DNA of 64,000 bases, from positions 70,360 to 134,359 of the forward strand of contig FLMG01001299.1 of the NCBI GenBank assembly GCA_900088475.1. Reading direction: 5' to 3'. Below, piece by piece: positions 44,812 through 57,347 of the stretch. The notes beneath the pieces were generated by a model, which saw only the letters and a list, made by a program, of their open reading frames with translations, was not told the origin of the DNA and made no database searches. This DNA comes from Hyphochytrium catenoides (taxonomy: Eukaryota; Sar; Hyphochytriomycetes; Hyphochytriales; Hyphochytriaceae). Both the position numbers and the translations under genes were made by a program. Every line of letters starts with the position of its first letter. Position 1 is the first letter of the stretch.

Positions 44812-47800
44812 GCTGAATGATGCGGTCAGATGGAGGTAACTATTATTGCCTCCGTTCCACAGCTCTCAGCATGTCCATCGGCCTTACACTGGAGATTGCG
44901 CAGAGCTTAATGTTGTACCTAGAAAGCTTCAGCCAGGACTTGCTGACGCAAAACCTACCCCGATAGACGATTTGTCGACTGAGGGAAGCTTCAGCCAATA
45001 AGCACAAGGCCTCCGCACCTCTTAGTGCGGTATCTCCAATCGAGGCAGACTAACCGTTGTGACAGCTGTGCACAGGAGCGGGGACGAGCTTAATGCAGAG
45101 CGACTGCGGGCGGTGCATGTCTATCCCGCGTCACCAAGTCAAGCCACACAAGATCGACAGAGATGGAGACGAAGACGGGAAGGGAGGTTAGGAAGATAAA
45201 GCAGGATCATAGGCGTAGGCGTGCCTGAGACTGCAGCTGGTCGCGAACAATCAAGGATCCTCTGCTTCTCTTCTTCTGAGAGGTGGATGAGGACAGGAAA
45301 GCGGAGAAAGAAAGGTGCACACTTTGGCCGTCTTCTGCTCCTTGTGTCCAAGCTGCTCAATGCTGAGTTTTACTGCCGATGATAGACAGACAGAGTGAGG
45401 GCACGGCACCTATATACCCCTATATACCTCCATCGCTAGATAGGCCTGCCTTTGCGACCTGTGGTGTGGTCGGACCAGTGTCCCCTCACGTTCTGCTGAC
45501 ATTTTGCTTCTCAATTCGACTCCATAAAGGAAGGGCTGGTCCATCTCTCTTATCTCTCTGTCTCGCAGACGGCTCAATTATATAGAGATAACACAATATA
45601 TTACTTCCTCTCTGTCTTGCCTAATCTGTTGATGCCTGTCAAAGAAATCCAGGTCTCCGTTTCTCAAACCTTCTCTCTGTCTCTTCGTGCTTTGGGGTCT
45701 TAGTCCTTTATCCCCTTGGATCTGTCTAGTACTCCGTGAAAATACTCGCTCTAATACCAATGAAGGAGTTACACAAAAGTAATATCTCTTGCTTACTCTT
45801 TCTCCATAGGTCTGGGTTCTGTCGTCTGTCTCGCCATCATCAAGAGTCACTCTAATAGGAAAGGACATACTGTCTGGACCTAGACTCTACCTATTACTAC
45901 TTCACCCCCAACCTTGAACATCAGCAGGTTTTTCACCCACAAGCCTTGCATACTACTAGAGGCCATCTTGTCCAACTCAAATAAAAACAATATCTCCTAC
46001 CACGAAAGAATTGAAACCTATGAAACAATGCTCCAGTCGATTACAAGCTTGATTCGATGAAAGAATTCAATACTTTCAGGGAATGATTAATGATCTAGAA
46101 CGGGAATCGGGCTGGCTTTTTCCAAAAGAGACAGTTCAGCTTCATTCTGCGCTGTCATTGGTCAAGGCGTCTCATCTTATTCAAAGGCTGGAGAAACAGT
46201 TTTGCGTTGGTTTATGATTGTAGGTCGTAACGGTAGTGCATCGCTACAGTAGTAACATACTGGCATGGCACCACCTCCATCATCAGCTCTACTATTATCG
46301 CATTATCGCAGCTATCCTCACCGCGCCAACAAGCTCGTCGACTCATCGATCATCGCCGTCCCACTCCCTAAGGACGACTCTTTGTGACGATGAGGGTTAA
46401 CTCTAGGCTATCTTAAAGAACCTTCTGGCACTTGATTGCTGCTCGTCGGTAGCGGGCCGTGTAGTATACATAGAACTATATATCGATGACGTAGTAGCAC
46501 AGGTAGAAATGGCACTACTCTCTGTAGCAATAACTGGCCTGTGCTTGTCTATCTTGTATCACGTTCCTCCATAGGTACAGGAGGTGGTCTGCACACGTCA
46601 ACTGGGTGGGGCCGCTTTCCTGGCCGTTGATGATCAATGACGATGATTGATGTAGAATGTCCTTTGCCCGACCATTTGTCAAGTACTGCATCTACTGGAA
46701 ATAGAGTAGGTCAATCCCTAGGTGCACTTGATGCAGCTGATCTACAAACTCTACGTGCTCTCGAACTTCCAGATACGTGTAGAGCTTGAGCTAGAAGGAT
46801 TGTCAACCTGTTGCCCTTTCAAGCGCTGTACAAGCGCTGTACAATACTGCACCCTTTTTTAAATTACAAGCACAAAGAAGCACTAGTTAGTAGGGTGGTG
46901 GAGTTAATATAGTGACACATTTGCTATGCGCGAAACACAATTACTACTTGAGTCCTGCACCGCTTTCGTTTCTTCGTAATAATATAAAGACGAGGTAAGA
47001 AGATGACTTAGCCGAGCTTCATGATGATGGACAGTTCCGACGACAAGGGCTACGACCAGCGAGAATAAAAAAAAGGTTGATGCTACTGACCTCTTCGTGA
47101 ATCTCAAAAGTGCCCAAACTGCCCTCACACAGTCCAACTCGTCGGAGACATTGCAGTGCGAAGAGAGGCAGGTTCTCGACCCATTGCTATGACGCATAAT
47201 CATGAGTACATCATACCGCTGATGAGCTGTAAGTAGTACTGGAAGCAACAAGCAAGGACGACGAACGACGAGCACGAATCATAATTAGTGGCCTCCTCCA
47301 CTACTACTCATCTTCCTTCCTCCCTAGGGAGTACCATGGACCGTCAGTCATGACATTCGGGACTACCTCCTCCACTGGAGTCTTTCTTATTGGCGGTAGC
47401 ATTATTTCCGGCAGAGCCTCTTCAAACTTATAAAGCGTCTATTAATACAGACGCGTGCTGACATTATCATCAACGCCCCAACCAATTGCACATATGCACT
47501 TCATCAGCCGCCACGATGGGACGGATACCCCCCACCCTAGCACCACCAGTAAAATCTATATCTAATAGTGTGTTGACGCGACCTATCGAGATTCAATACC
47601 CCCCCGATGATGCTCCGTCTTCAGATGCTCGCGTCCTCAACAGTTTAATTCTCCTATCTCTTAGGATAAGCGAGGAGACTGCTTGATGGTTGATTCAGAG
47701 ATCACAGCGGCAACCGTTATCATCCGTCATTCTCGCTCAACCTAGCTAGTAGTAGAAGAGAAGTATTGTCAATCATCTCCATGAAACGTCAAGAGTAATG

Positions 47801-47938
47801 TAAGAGTGGAGTGTTGCTTGCGCTCACAAGCCCCCGTCTGATTGGCCTGCTTTTTCGTCGTCAACACCTATGCATTGATCTTTAAGTAGCTGGAGATACT
47901 GGACGAGAACGCGACAGCCTCGTGAGCTCGTATTAGAA

Positions 47939-47986
47939 TGCTTGTGGGGACACCTGCTTGTGGGGACACCTGCTTGTGGGGACACA
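47939..47986. repeat. Three-copy 16 bp tandem repeat
   Basis: Unit TGCTTGTGGGGACACC occurs three times in a row, the third copy differing in its last base. It lies in the gene-poor region with no coding context. Confidence 0.9.
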
Positions 47987-50900
47987 ACTTTTGGGTACCA
48001 AGGGTATCGCCGTTGCGTCTCTTCCCGATCGTAGCAGAAACAATCGTCAGGCTCCCTGTTCTCGAACATACTTTCATTTCCTGTCCCGATCACCAGTTGT
48101 CAGTACGCGGAAGTATTACGCCACTGGCCGGATGGATTATGCCAATGTAGTGATCACAACATGCAACAAGCAACAGTCGACAAAACACGAGAAGGTCAGA
48201 ATTTGTATGTCTTCTTGCATTTAGTTCTTACCTTGCGGCCTCTTGGCCTGCTGTCCTTCTCGGTAGCAGCACCACAGTCACCAAAAAAGGAAGGTGAAAG
48301 AGGTCCACGTAGGTCAATGTATCCTATTTACTACTAATCGACTTTAGTCGATCGAGATGGAGGAGGAGGGCAATGTGATGAATGTGGGCCCTTATTAATC
48401 ATTCTCTACTAACTGCAGCGCGCACTCAAAGGTCCAAGCAAACGATGGATTGGGGGCCAAGCTGTGTCTGCTTTAATCATGCTCTTGCTAAAGCGGGCTC
48501 TCTTTCAGTCTAGATTCGTGAAGACTACAAATGCATGCCACCACTTCTACAAACGATGGGCATTACCTAATCGGAGGGCACTAAGTCATCAACAACGAAC
48601 TGCCACCAGAAATCTGGGCGGTGGGTTTGGGACGGAGCACAGTGCCTTACCATGAGGGAAGCATTTTTCATCCACAGTCTACCCCTCCGTGCTTCTTGGA
48701 TTGGTCCGGATCCTTTTTCTTCCTGCGGTCTAGCTAGCTACGATTTTGACAATGCTCTTCTTCTTAATCTGTGATGGGCTAATATTATCAAGTAAGATAT
48801 CTTGAACGAAGTACAAGCGATCCGCTACCACCCACAAACAACAGCCATGTCCTTAATGCCCTCCACTATAGGAACCCGATAGACAGCTAAAATGTGTAGG
48901 TGGAACTCCCGCTGGAATAGTCTTCTGGACGCGAAAAGAACAAGAAGTGATCATTTGAAAATTTAGCTCCCTGCTTATCGTATTACAGCAGGCAGGGATT
49001 GGAAAAACGTGCAATGCACAAGAACAGATACTAGTGAAATATCTCTCTCTGGGTGCTTGTCGCCGCTTCCAGTATAACCTGCGAACTGAAAGAGGACAAT
49101 CGACCTGCACCACTTCCGCCGCCGTTGCTAGCTTTGCGTCGATCCCATGCCCTACAATCTTCACTGCAAAGCACTCGTCGTTTTAGAGTGCCCAACAACA
49201 CTGGGTCAACGCTTGCATCATCACACTCAACATCGCTTTACAAGTCTCTTTGTGGTGGCAGTGTGTCTCCGTTGGAGAAGAGCCAACTTCCCTCCAGGCA
49301 ATAAAGCTCAAGGCTGTCGATCAGGGACCCCACAAGCAACGCAATAAGGAAAGCTGGAAGGATCAAGATATCATTATTATCCAGTCAAGAGTACTTCAAG
49401 GTTTGCAGAAACAAAAATATTCCCAGGGTCGGAAGTGTCACAGAAGATCGGCCGGATAGTTTATTACGACCAGCGTGGGCCCTGCAGCAACAAGATTCTA
49501 TTTTTCCGTCCCTGATGACATGCAGGGCCAGAAACAATCAACTAGCTGCCGTAGTAATGGACAAGAAGAGAGGATGCTCAACTTTGCTTAGTACGATGTA
49601 AACCCTGTCACGCACAAGATCTTAGAAGATAACTTCAAGAATCACTGAATGCGTCACAAGAACAGAGTTAAGGTAAAGCCAAACGATCCATCATGTGTGT
49701 GGCCAGAAGATTATGATCGGACTATTGACGGACTTTCTACAGGCAAAACTTTTGAGCTTCAAGGTTAACCTTATCAGACTAGCAACCGTCATAACATTGA
49801 TCATGTCCGACCTTTATTAGGGGGGACAAAGATAGTGGGGCGATGGAGCACGAATGCACAAGTATGCTTCTTCAAGAATTGCCCTACTAATATTGACTGG
49901 TGGAAGAACCTTGTATGCCAAACTACAGACTGACTTACTTCCTGCCCCTGTATCTGGGCGCCATTGCTCTTCTTGAAGTTCAGGTGTGGCAACACAAAGG
50001 AAAAGAGAAGGGCCAAAGGCGAGACTCCATCTTCATTGGCGTCCGCTGAATGCTATGGCCTTGTATCTAGAACTGCACATTCTGTTGGCAGCAAAAAATC
50101 TATCATCGTACTTCTAGTATAGCAGAATAATGGAGGCATCTCTTGCTGTCTCAGGCTCTCCCTCTCTAGAACTAGGGGTTACTGTGGAATACCACTTCCA
50201 GTCTGGCGCAAGCAAAGAAGAGAGAAACAAGAATCAGAAAATTTCGCTGTGCCAGGATGTTGCCCTGTCATCCCTAGCACATAAGGGCTTTGTATTGCAG
50301 GGGGCAGTTTTTATCTTCAATATACAGTACCGCCCGCAGTTGCAATGTGACCAAAGATGGTTGCTACACTGACTCACAGAAAATTGGAGATAATTCAGTT
50401 GTATGATAAAGCGCGTGTCATCATGTCTGCAGTCATCATAATAAGCTCCAGAAGTCCTGCATTTCAGTCACTTCAAAGGTAGAACTAGATCGCCCTTGTA
50501 GCGCTATAGTGGGAATCGTTTTATGACCAAGTATTATGAGATTCCGTCCTAATATATCGCAATCTACAGGTATACCCAACCACAACAGTCATTATGACAG
50601 AGTGGTGTGAGGTTAGCCCTTATGCTTCTAGTGGTATGGGGCTAGGCGAGCCCAAATGGTAAGTATAATTTCCTATTATATTCGCAAAATCCATCTAGCT
50701 TTGACCTAAAAGACAAAAGACCTCCATCTACAAGGCTACAAGAGACACTACAAATGTACCTACAAAATTATGCTTCGTTCGGGAGAAGGTCCTACCGTAG
50801 GTCCTACCGCTTTGGGCATTGATGACTGTAGAACTCTACAAGCTTCTTACCCCATCGGATGGAGCCAACTCCCAAGCTTCTTTCGATAGCACAGCGGTAT

Positions 50901-52240
50901 TGTAAGTTTGGGCTTTGAATTCTCTACAGCAGTCCAAAGATTGCGCCACCTAACACGGACACAATGTGTTTGCCCTGCAAGTTATTCTGACTTGCTACCA
51001 AAAGAAACATTTCTCTCCGCGCTTATAGGGCCATTTGTTGTAAATCTTTCATACAGTTCTACCTTTGGGCAAATGGAAATATTTGAGGAAGGTTTAGGTC
51101 TTCCATTGCAACTTCGACATAGCAGCCCAAAATGTCCTAAAATGTGACCTAAACTACCAATGCGCTGAGAGGTATCTACCAATCAGAAACAAGGACCTTT
51201 CCGACTGCGAGAGGGCTAAAAAAAGAGGTTTTGGCCAAAGACGCTATGTTGTTTAGGGGCAAGTGAGAGTGATTTAGGGAATAAGACCTTGAAAGCGGGA
51301 ATAAACATAGTGGTAGAACCGTGACAAAATAGAAACCATGATTCCAAGAAAGGTTCTATTGAACAGGTCTAAACATAGGGCCGAGAAGGATTACTTACTA
51401 TAGCAAAGGAAACGGAGGCCCCTCAATCATGCTTCGTGTACTTTCTAAAACTCTAGCGGGGGATAAGACGGAATGGGAGCAGCGATGCAGCGAAGCAGTA
51501 CAATAAGATAGTAGATAACACTACGGAAAGGGGAAAAAGCCAGAGTGCTTGGATTGTGGAAGAGCCTAGAGGCATGATGATGGTTGATGACCAACACGCG
51601 TCAATGTGAACCAGCCGTGGACCTGGCGGGAACAATCTCTGTCTCTTGAAGCCTCGTCATATATGTCTCTTCTTATAAGTCATAGTTCCTCAGGATAACC
51701 AATCACTCTGTCTGAATGTTTCCTGGCTCTTTCTTCGTCGGAGCCCCTTTCTCTACTTGTCTTAGGTGAGCTTTGTGCTGTGTGCAGTCTTTCGAGGTGT
51801 GATGACTGAGGGACTAGACGTGCCTACGAGGCAAGCCGCAGCTTCACATCCTGCCTGCCTCTTGGATGATGGTGATGATCACTAAGAAGGAAAGAAAGGA
51901 TGATGAGTAGCGTTGAACCTGGGCAAGATAAACTAGAGAAGGGAATGTGGCAGCTGGAGGACCAGGGAAGAAACGGCAAGGTGAGGTGAGGCAGCTTTGG
52001 AACCCTGTTTATCTCCCGAGACCGGTTCTGACGAGACTCTCGTCTGCCTCCTCATCACCTCAACCAGTATGCTGGAGGTCCATGTTCCAACCACATGATG
52101 ATAGGGAAAGGTCTAAACAAGAGGGAGGACAAGTGGAGCCATCCCTATCAACCCTTGCTTGCTGGCATTGATTGAGAGCTTCCGCCAAAAGCTGGACCGG
52201 CAAAGTGAAAAGATAGGGAAGAGAGAGAGAGAGAGAGAGA

Positions 52241-52297
52241 NNNNNNNNNNNNNNNNNNNNNNNNNNNNNNNNNNNNNNNNNNNNNNNNNNNNNNNNN
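52241..52297. other. Assembly gap (N)
   Basis: 57 unknown bases directly after a (GA)n run at 52221-52240, so the gap was probably caused by the microsatellite. Confidence 0.98.
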
Positions 52298-52638
52298 TTA
52301 CTTATATACTCCGGAGTAACAATTAGTCCTTCGTCTATCAAAGTTGATGCCCTTGACTCCACATTAATATTGTTCCAGCAAAGTAAACGACATGGTTCGA
52401 CATGAGATCCTGCGTAGCTAAGGATGATTGATCAGGACTTCTGAGACGTTCCTCACAACCAATACAGAAAGATTCTAAGGCAGGAGTCTCGCTTTTTGTC
52501 CGCCACAACGACAATAACCAGCACGGGCGCAACCCTCCGCCCGCGTTATCCACCGCTCTCCACTCCCAACCGCCATCCTGTTAAATTATCCTTATCCTTC
52601 AATTCCTACAGAAGCTTGGCAGGAAGAGATCTAACAGC

Positions 52639-53547
52639 ATGTTATTATCTATGGCTTATCGAAGAACGCTTCCAAATGGTTCTTCTATGGGGTACCACAG
52701 AGAGGCGACGCCAACACCCACCGGCTTGCCACAGATCTCAGGCGATGAGCTTTCCACCCTATTCGACATTCTTGTGGAGGATCACCAGCAAACCCATCTC
52801 CCAATATACCCTGCATCTTCACTTGTCCCACAAGCGGCGGTCACTGCCACCTTTCCCGGCAAAGCACCTAGTTACCATGAGCTTTATACCATGCAGGTGC
52901 AGGCGCCATCGCCAGTCACTGCCAAAGAAATGGCTCTGATGACTCCAAACATGCACTATGTTATCCAGCCACACTCTATGGCTGCTCCCATCCCTCCTCC
53001 GCGGAGAAAAACTAGGCGGAACAGTAAGCCATGCTCTTTCGAGAACTGCAAGCGAATGGCAAGATCGAAGGGTCTGTGCAAAGCACACGCTGAGAACACT
53101 AAATGCAGCTTTGGAGACTGCACAAGACAAAGTCAAGGCAGGAACCTCTGTGTGAAGCATGGAGGCGGAAGGAGGTGCGAGGTGGAGGGGTGCAGCCGAG
53201 CCGCACAGAGCAAGAGAAGATGCAAAGCACATGGCGGCGGGCCAAGGTGCACGTTCCCTGGTTGCACAAAGAGCAGCCAAGGAAGTGGCAAGTGCCGCAC
53301 TCATGGTGGTGGCCCCAGATGCAGGGTTCCTGGATGCAACAAAGGGGTACAGCGGCTAGGCCGTTGCGCCTCCCACAGCGCTTTGGCAAGCGAACAAGGG
53401 CAACACCAACCTAATAAGGAGTCTGTAGAAGGACAAGGCGTTGTGTTTGAACAGGAGCAAGAGCCAGAGTTCGAGGAGGAGGATCAGAGCCCACCAGCGT
53501 CAGACACCTCCGAACTCGCATGGGAAGGATCGGACTTTGACTTATAG
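52639..53547 (+). CDS. Protein with five tandem C-x4-C-x9-C-x2-H fingers (WRKY19-like zinc-finger repeat protein)
   Basis: Intronless frame of 302 residues from an ATG at 52639; a second ATG at 52651 is an alternative start. Residues 1-130 are Pro/Ser/Thr-rich without a known domain and end in a basic patch (PPPRRKTRRNSK). Residues 132-250 hold five repeats of about 24 residues, each with the spacing C-x4-C-x9-C-x2-H followed by GGG or a variant: CSFENC, CSFGDC, CEVEGC, CTFPGC, CRVPGC. The tail is acidic. Such repeats are annotated as 'WRKY transcription factor 19-like' in oomycetes, diatoms and other stramenopiles. They look zinc-binding and probably nuclear, but the true molecular role is not established. 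The gene converges on PARN. Confidence 0.8.
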   Translation: MLLSMAYRRTLPNGSSMGYHREATPTPTGLPQISGDELSTLFDILVEDHQQTHLPIYPASSLVPQAAVTATFPGKAPSYHELYTMQVQAPSPVTAKEMALMTPNMHYVIQPHSMAAPIPPPRRKTRRNSKPCSFENCKRMARSKGLCKAHAENTKCSFGDCTRQSQGRNLCVKHGGGRRCEVEGCSRAAQSKRRCKAHGGGPRCTFPGCTKSSQGSGKCRTHGGGPRCRVPGCNKGVQRLGRCASHSALASEQGQHQPNKESVEGQGVVFEQEQEPEFEEEDQSPPASDTSELAWEGSDFDL

Positions 53548-54191
53548 TTCCGTCATCCTCAGCAGTCTTTACAATTATTTATTGCTGCTAGTCAGTCATG
53601 TCTTCTGTCTGTACAGCTTGTACCTTCAGCGTTATATTTACCTTCTTGTTGATGTCAAAGATTGTGGAAAAGGTCTGACCGTAGACATTAGTTGTCTCAT
53701 TGTCCCTGCTAGAGCTAGTCTTATTCTCCTCATATTCCACGTCTAAGTTTATAATAGAGATCAGTTGTCTCTGTTTAGGTTAAGGGCAAGTCAGTTCTTG
53801 TGTATCCATGCTGTTCTCCATAAGTGTCAATAGTGTGAAGGATTGCCCATAAGACTTCTCACCTCGGAAAAGTCTTCCGGCCCAAAGAAGCGATTCAAAG
53901 CACAGAATGGAATGGTAGAAGTGAGATCCTTTACCCCTGCAACTGCCCTGGACCAAAAGCTGTACCCCGCAAAGGGGAGAAAGTTGCAGTTCCTGTGTCT
54001 TTATCACCTTCCAGCTTGAGAAAACGCAGTGACTTTCTTTCTATCTAATAGTGAGGGACTGCGGGCCGTAGCACAAACAAGCCATATAGAGAACTAGACG
54101 AGCAAAAAAAGGATGATCAAAATTTGATCCTGGGATATGGGCCAATCCCTTGCTGCTTTCATATCCACTATTCCTAACAACTGCCATCCGT
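53548..54191. other. Intergenic between convergent genes, no gene seen
   Basis: About 640 bp between the stop codons of the Cys/His-repeat gene (+) and PARN (-). It should hold both 3' UTRs. Nothing else is recognised. Confidence 0.4.
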
Positions 54192-56213
54192 CTAACCCAG
54201 CGACTTGTCTAGAGGTAAGGCGCTTTCATCCTCGAGAAGCTCAGCTGTGATTTGGGACGAGTCTATTCTACTCTCCTCCATAAAGTGTGCGTAGGAGTGA
54301 ATGGACAGGTCCCATTGGTGCCCGCCTTCGGTGTTGGTTAATCGATGCTGCTGAAACCGCTCGATTATGGACTGTGCCTTCTTCTTGCTTCCAAGATGCA
54401 CCAGTAAGCTGCTGCTATCTACCCAGCTATGAGTATGGACCTGTCCTCCATCTAGACCCAGAGAGCTGAGGTATGCCATTATGTCCGGCAGGGCCGTCTC
54501 CGCTTCGAAGCTCCCTCTGAGATAAATCACTTCTTCCAAATCTCTATCCTCGTTCGGTCCCGGTAGGCCAAGATGCCCATTTGCCATCTGCATTAGGTAT
54601 ACTTTGTTCAGTGAGGAGAATAAGGTCGTTGAAGAGCTAATGCCAGATGGAGAAGTAGGAGCATCTAAAGATGTAGGGTCAGAAGGAGGTAGATTTGGCT
54701 CCATTGACTTTGATTGTTCTTCCGATGTTGCCTGTTGCAGGGAGAGTATCTCACTAGCCCTGACGCCTTGCTGTCCAAGGGCCTTGACAAAGACCACGCC
54801 TGTCATGTAAGCGTCGTAACCTGCCTCGTGCGGCTTGCTTACTTTCTCATACAGCTCAAAATCTGGACTTAAAACAACCGGTGGTTCTGCTTCAGATTTT
54901 AGCTGTTTGAACCAGGTGCCTAACGCGAAGCTTCGACGTTTTTCCTTACTGGAAGATGCAGAGTCAGCCAGTTGCCGTATAATGTACTTTGTATCAAAGA
55001 CATATGGCAACTTCGCATGAAGGCGTTTTGTGAACTCTCCACAACTGTCCGGAGCAGGACCCCAAAAGCGGTGAAAAGTATGAAGGAGGTCCAAGGCCCC
55101 ATTGTGAGCAATCACCGGTTTCCTGAACTCTGTGATAACGTCTAGCACCTTTCGGAAACCCACCTCTTCAGAGATTCTACGATGCAGCATTTCTCTCTGA
55201 TACCGTTTCAACTGCTGTCGGACGTCTTCTCTCTCCTCCTCGGAACCTAGGTAAACGAGTCTCATGCGTAGAGGCCCATCCTTTGGCAAATCCTCATTAT
55301 CCTTATCCAGCCTAACGGCCTGGACGAAGTCCACCATACCCGGCAAAAGAGTATAGAGAAGATGTCTCTCTTTCGGAGTGCAGGGCTCTAAAACGCTGAA
55401 GGGTCGCCCCAAGTCATCCTTTTGTAGCGACTGGTCACCATCCGCGATTTTCTGCTGAAGATTCCGGGCCATCTCACATACTTTGGCCAAGAACGCGTGA
55501 TCCTTTCGACCATACCCTTCTCGTTCCTTTGACGGAGTCGAAAGGTACATTTCCATCGCCTTGCGGCTAGTTTCCTCCTCCTGTTCACTAAGAAAGGGAA
55601 TTCCTTCTTCTATCCACGCGTTAAAGTTGAAACCCGCTTGACTCAAATAAGCAAGCGTCGAGCTCTGGCAGGCAAAGTCCCTATCCTTGAATAGCGGTGG
55701 TCTCTCAGGAGTCGCAGGGGTAAGGTAGAAGTTGTAGGGCTGCGCTGTGAAGCAGGCGCCTGCTGGGTCCCACCCAAAGCAGCAAACACCATACTGGGTT
55801 GGCATGTACCTTTCGACGCTTTCCTTAAGTTTCCCATATCGCCCCTATAATGAAGAACTTAGACCGTGCAATAAGCAGCGTACCAGATACAACGGTACGA
55901 GCCCGGAACTTCATCAGGTGAGATAGAGTGGAGCTGGGATAAGAGGGGATGAATAGAAGAGTTCGTCCTACCTCGTATGAGTCCAGAAAGGCGATATTTC
56001 TCCTGCAGTCGGGCCAATCAGGCAAAAAAGGCAGAAATAAGAATTGATGAGGCGTGGCAGCTCCTCACTGAGGACTAATTGTAAAGTGGCCACTTACTCT
56101 GGTGAGTGAAAGAGGCCAGTAAACTCCAAATCAATAGCTACAAAGGCGCTCTCCTCAATGTGCTTGGTGATATGCTTGAGTAGCTTTGGGAAGGTTGTCC
56201 GTGTCACATTCAT
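54192..56213 (-). CDS. PARN: Poly(A)-specific ribonuclease, PARN family (CAF1/DEDD nuclease)
   Basis: Exons in reading order: 56213 to about 56100 (MNVTRTTFPKLLKH, then AIDLEFTGLF), a short one near 56000 (NIAFLDSYE), and a long one from about 55850 to 54192. All joins are GT-AG and in frame. The DEDD motifs are visible: DLEFTG (first Asp/Glu), the PARN signature FACQSSTLAYLSQAGFNFN, VIAHNGALDLLHTFHRF, and HEAGYDAYMTG (last His and Asp). The final 150 residues could hold the RRM seen in animal PARN, but I cannot confirm it. PARN removes poly(A) tails 3' to 5' from mRNAs and small non-coding RNAs. Total length of about 590 residues fits the family. The promoter is shared with the WW-DysF gene to the right. 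Confidence 0.87.
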
Positions 56214-57347
56214 TGTGACGGCCTCAGACTCTCCTGGATGGCTGGTGTTATAAGGGCCACAGCCTTAGGTTCTGCTTGGCTAGATTTCGTGACTTACGTC
56301 AATATGAGTGTCCGTACACCTCTACGAGCGCACGAGCTCTCATATTCCCAGGTCCAATCGCTTGACCATGGCCGTGATATGCAGAGACTAGCTCACTAAG
56401 GGATGCGATGTGAAATGATGGATGCAATGATGGATGAGTGATTGATGTTGACTTTTAGAGACGCGATGACTGGTCTTCAGTTCTGCTGCCTGCCAGTGAC
56501 ACTCACCGCAAAACACTGAAAGTGATTTGCGACATTCCTAGGAGGACTAAGGGTCCAACTCCTCTGTAGAATTCTATCATAAAAGAAACCCAGACTAGCC
56601 TTCTGTGATCTATAACCTAAAGCCCCTGAAAGGCGCTAATCTTAGGAGGGCAGGAGAATAATTTGATTATCAGTAGGGCTTCTGTTATTAGTCACCAGCC
56701 AGAATGATCTATTGGGCGCTTTGCATTCTGATTTTCCTGGGCAACCAACTTTGGCCACTCTGTCTTGGGACGAGGGAGGACAGGACTGACAAACCCACAG
56801 CTTCTTGTTGTCTATTTCTCTCTCTCTCTCTCTCTCTCTCTTTCCTGCAATCGTGAAAAGGGTACAATACTGCGTAAGTCTAGTCGTCTCTGTCTCGTTC
56901 TTAGGCTCCTCTTTCTCCTTGAACTTCATGGTTCTTTGTCTCTCTGTCTGTGTCACAAGCTGCATCGAGGCTTGGCGCTCGTTATCGGAATCAGAAGCTG
57001 CGATGTACGAGGAGAAGATGATCTTGAGATAAAGAGGTCATTGAGATCTGAAGCTCCCAGATATCGGTTCTACGGCCCTAGACTTATTTATTTTTGGCTC
57101 CTCAGTCTCTGTTCCTCGCGCCTTTCTCTCTCGGTGTGTGTGTCGCGCTTTGCTTTCTTTCTCTGTCTTTCATTGCTTCCTGCGGGCATCTTTGCTTCCT
57201 CCACGATCCCTTTGGACTCCACTTCTCTTGGCAATGAAAGCAACGCGACTTCGTGGCTAGAAGGATGTATAATATCAACAGTACGTAAGCAACTCAGTGG
57301 TGAGATTGTACGGAGTATCTCTGAAGGAAAAGAGGTGAAAAGTAGCG
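56214..57347. promoter_or_regulatory. Divergent promoter region with (CT)n tract
   Basis: About 1.1 kb between the PARN start (-) and the WW-DysF start (+). A (CT)n microsatellite lies at 56817-56841. Low-complexity open frames here are shadows of that tract. Confidence 0.4.
56817..56841. repeat. (CT)n microsatellite
   Basis: About 25 bp of uninterrupted TC dinucleotide repeat in the PARN/WW-DysF promoter region. Confidence 0.9.

Larger units (their letters stand above)
44812..52638. other. Gene-poor region, no recognised gene
   Basis: Nearly 8 kb with only short, family-less open frames on both strands. It contains the glycosyltransferase promoter on the left, a three-copy 16 bp tandem repeat at 47939, a small assembly gap at 52241 and the promoter of the Cys/His-repeat gene on the right. 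I see no terminal inverted repeats, reverse transcriptase or transposase motifs. Decayed mobile DNA or a non-coding RNA locus cannot be excluded by eye. Confidence 0.45.

Noticed and set aside
47939-47986. CRISPR-like direct repeats
   Set aside because: Units are directly abutting with no spacers, and the window is eukaryotic.
44812-52638. Transposon or retroelement in the gene-poor interval
   Set aside because: I found no reverse transcriptase, integrase or transposase motif, no terminal repeats and no target duplication by eye.
52819-53304. Cys-rich - strand frame opposite the zinc-finger repeats
   Set aside because: Shadow frame; its Cys residues come from the complement of the repeat codons.
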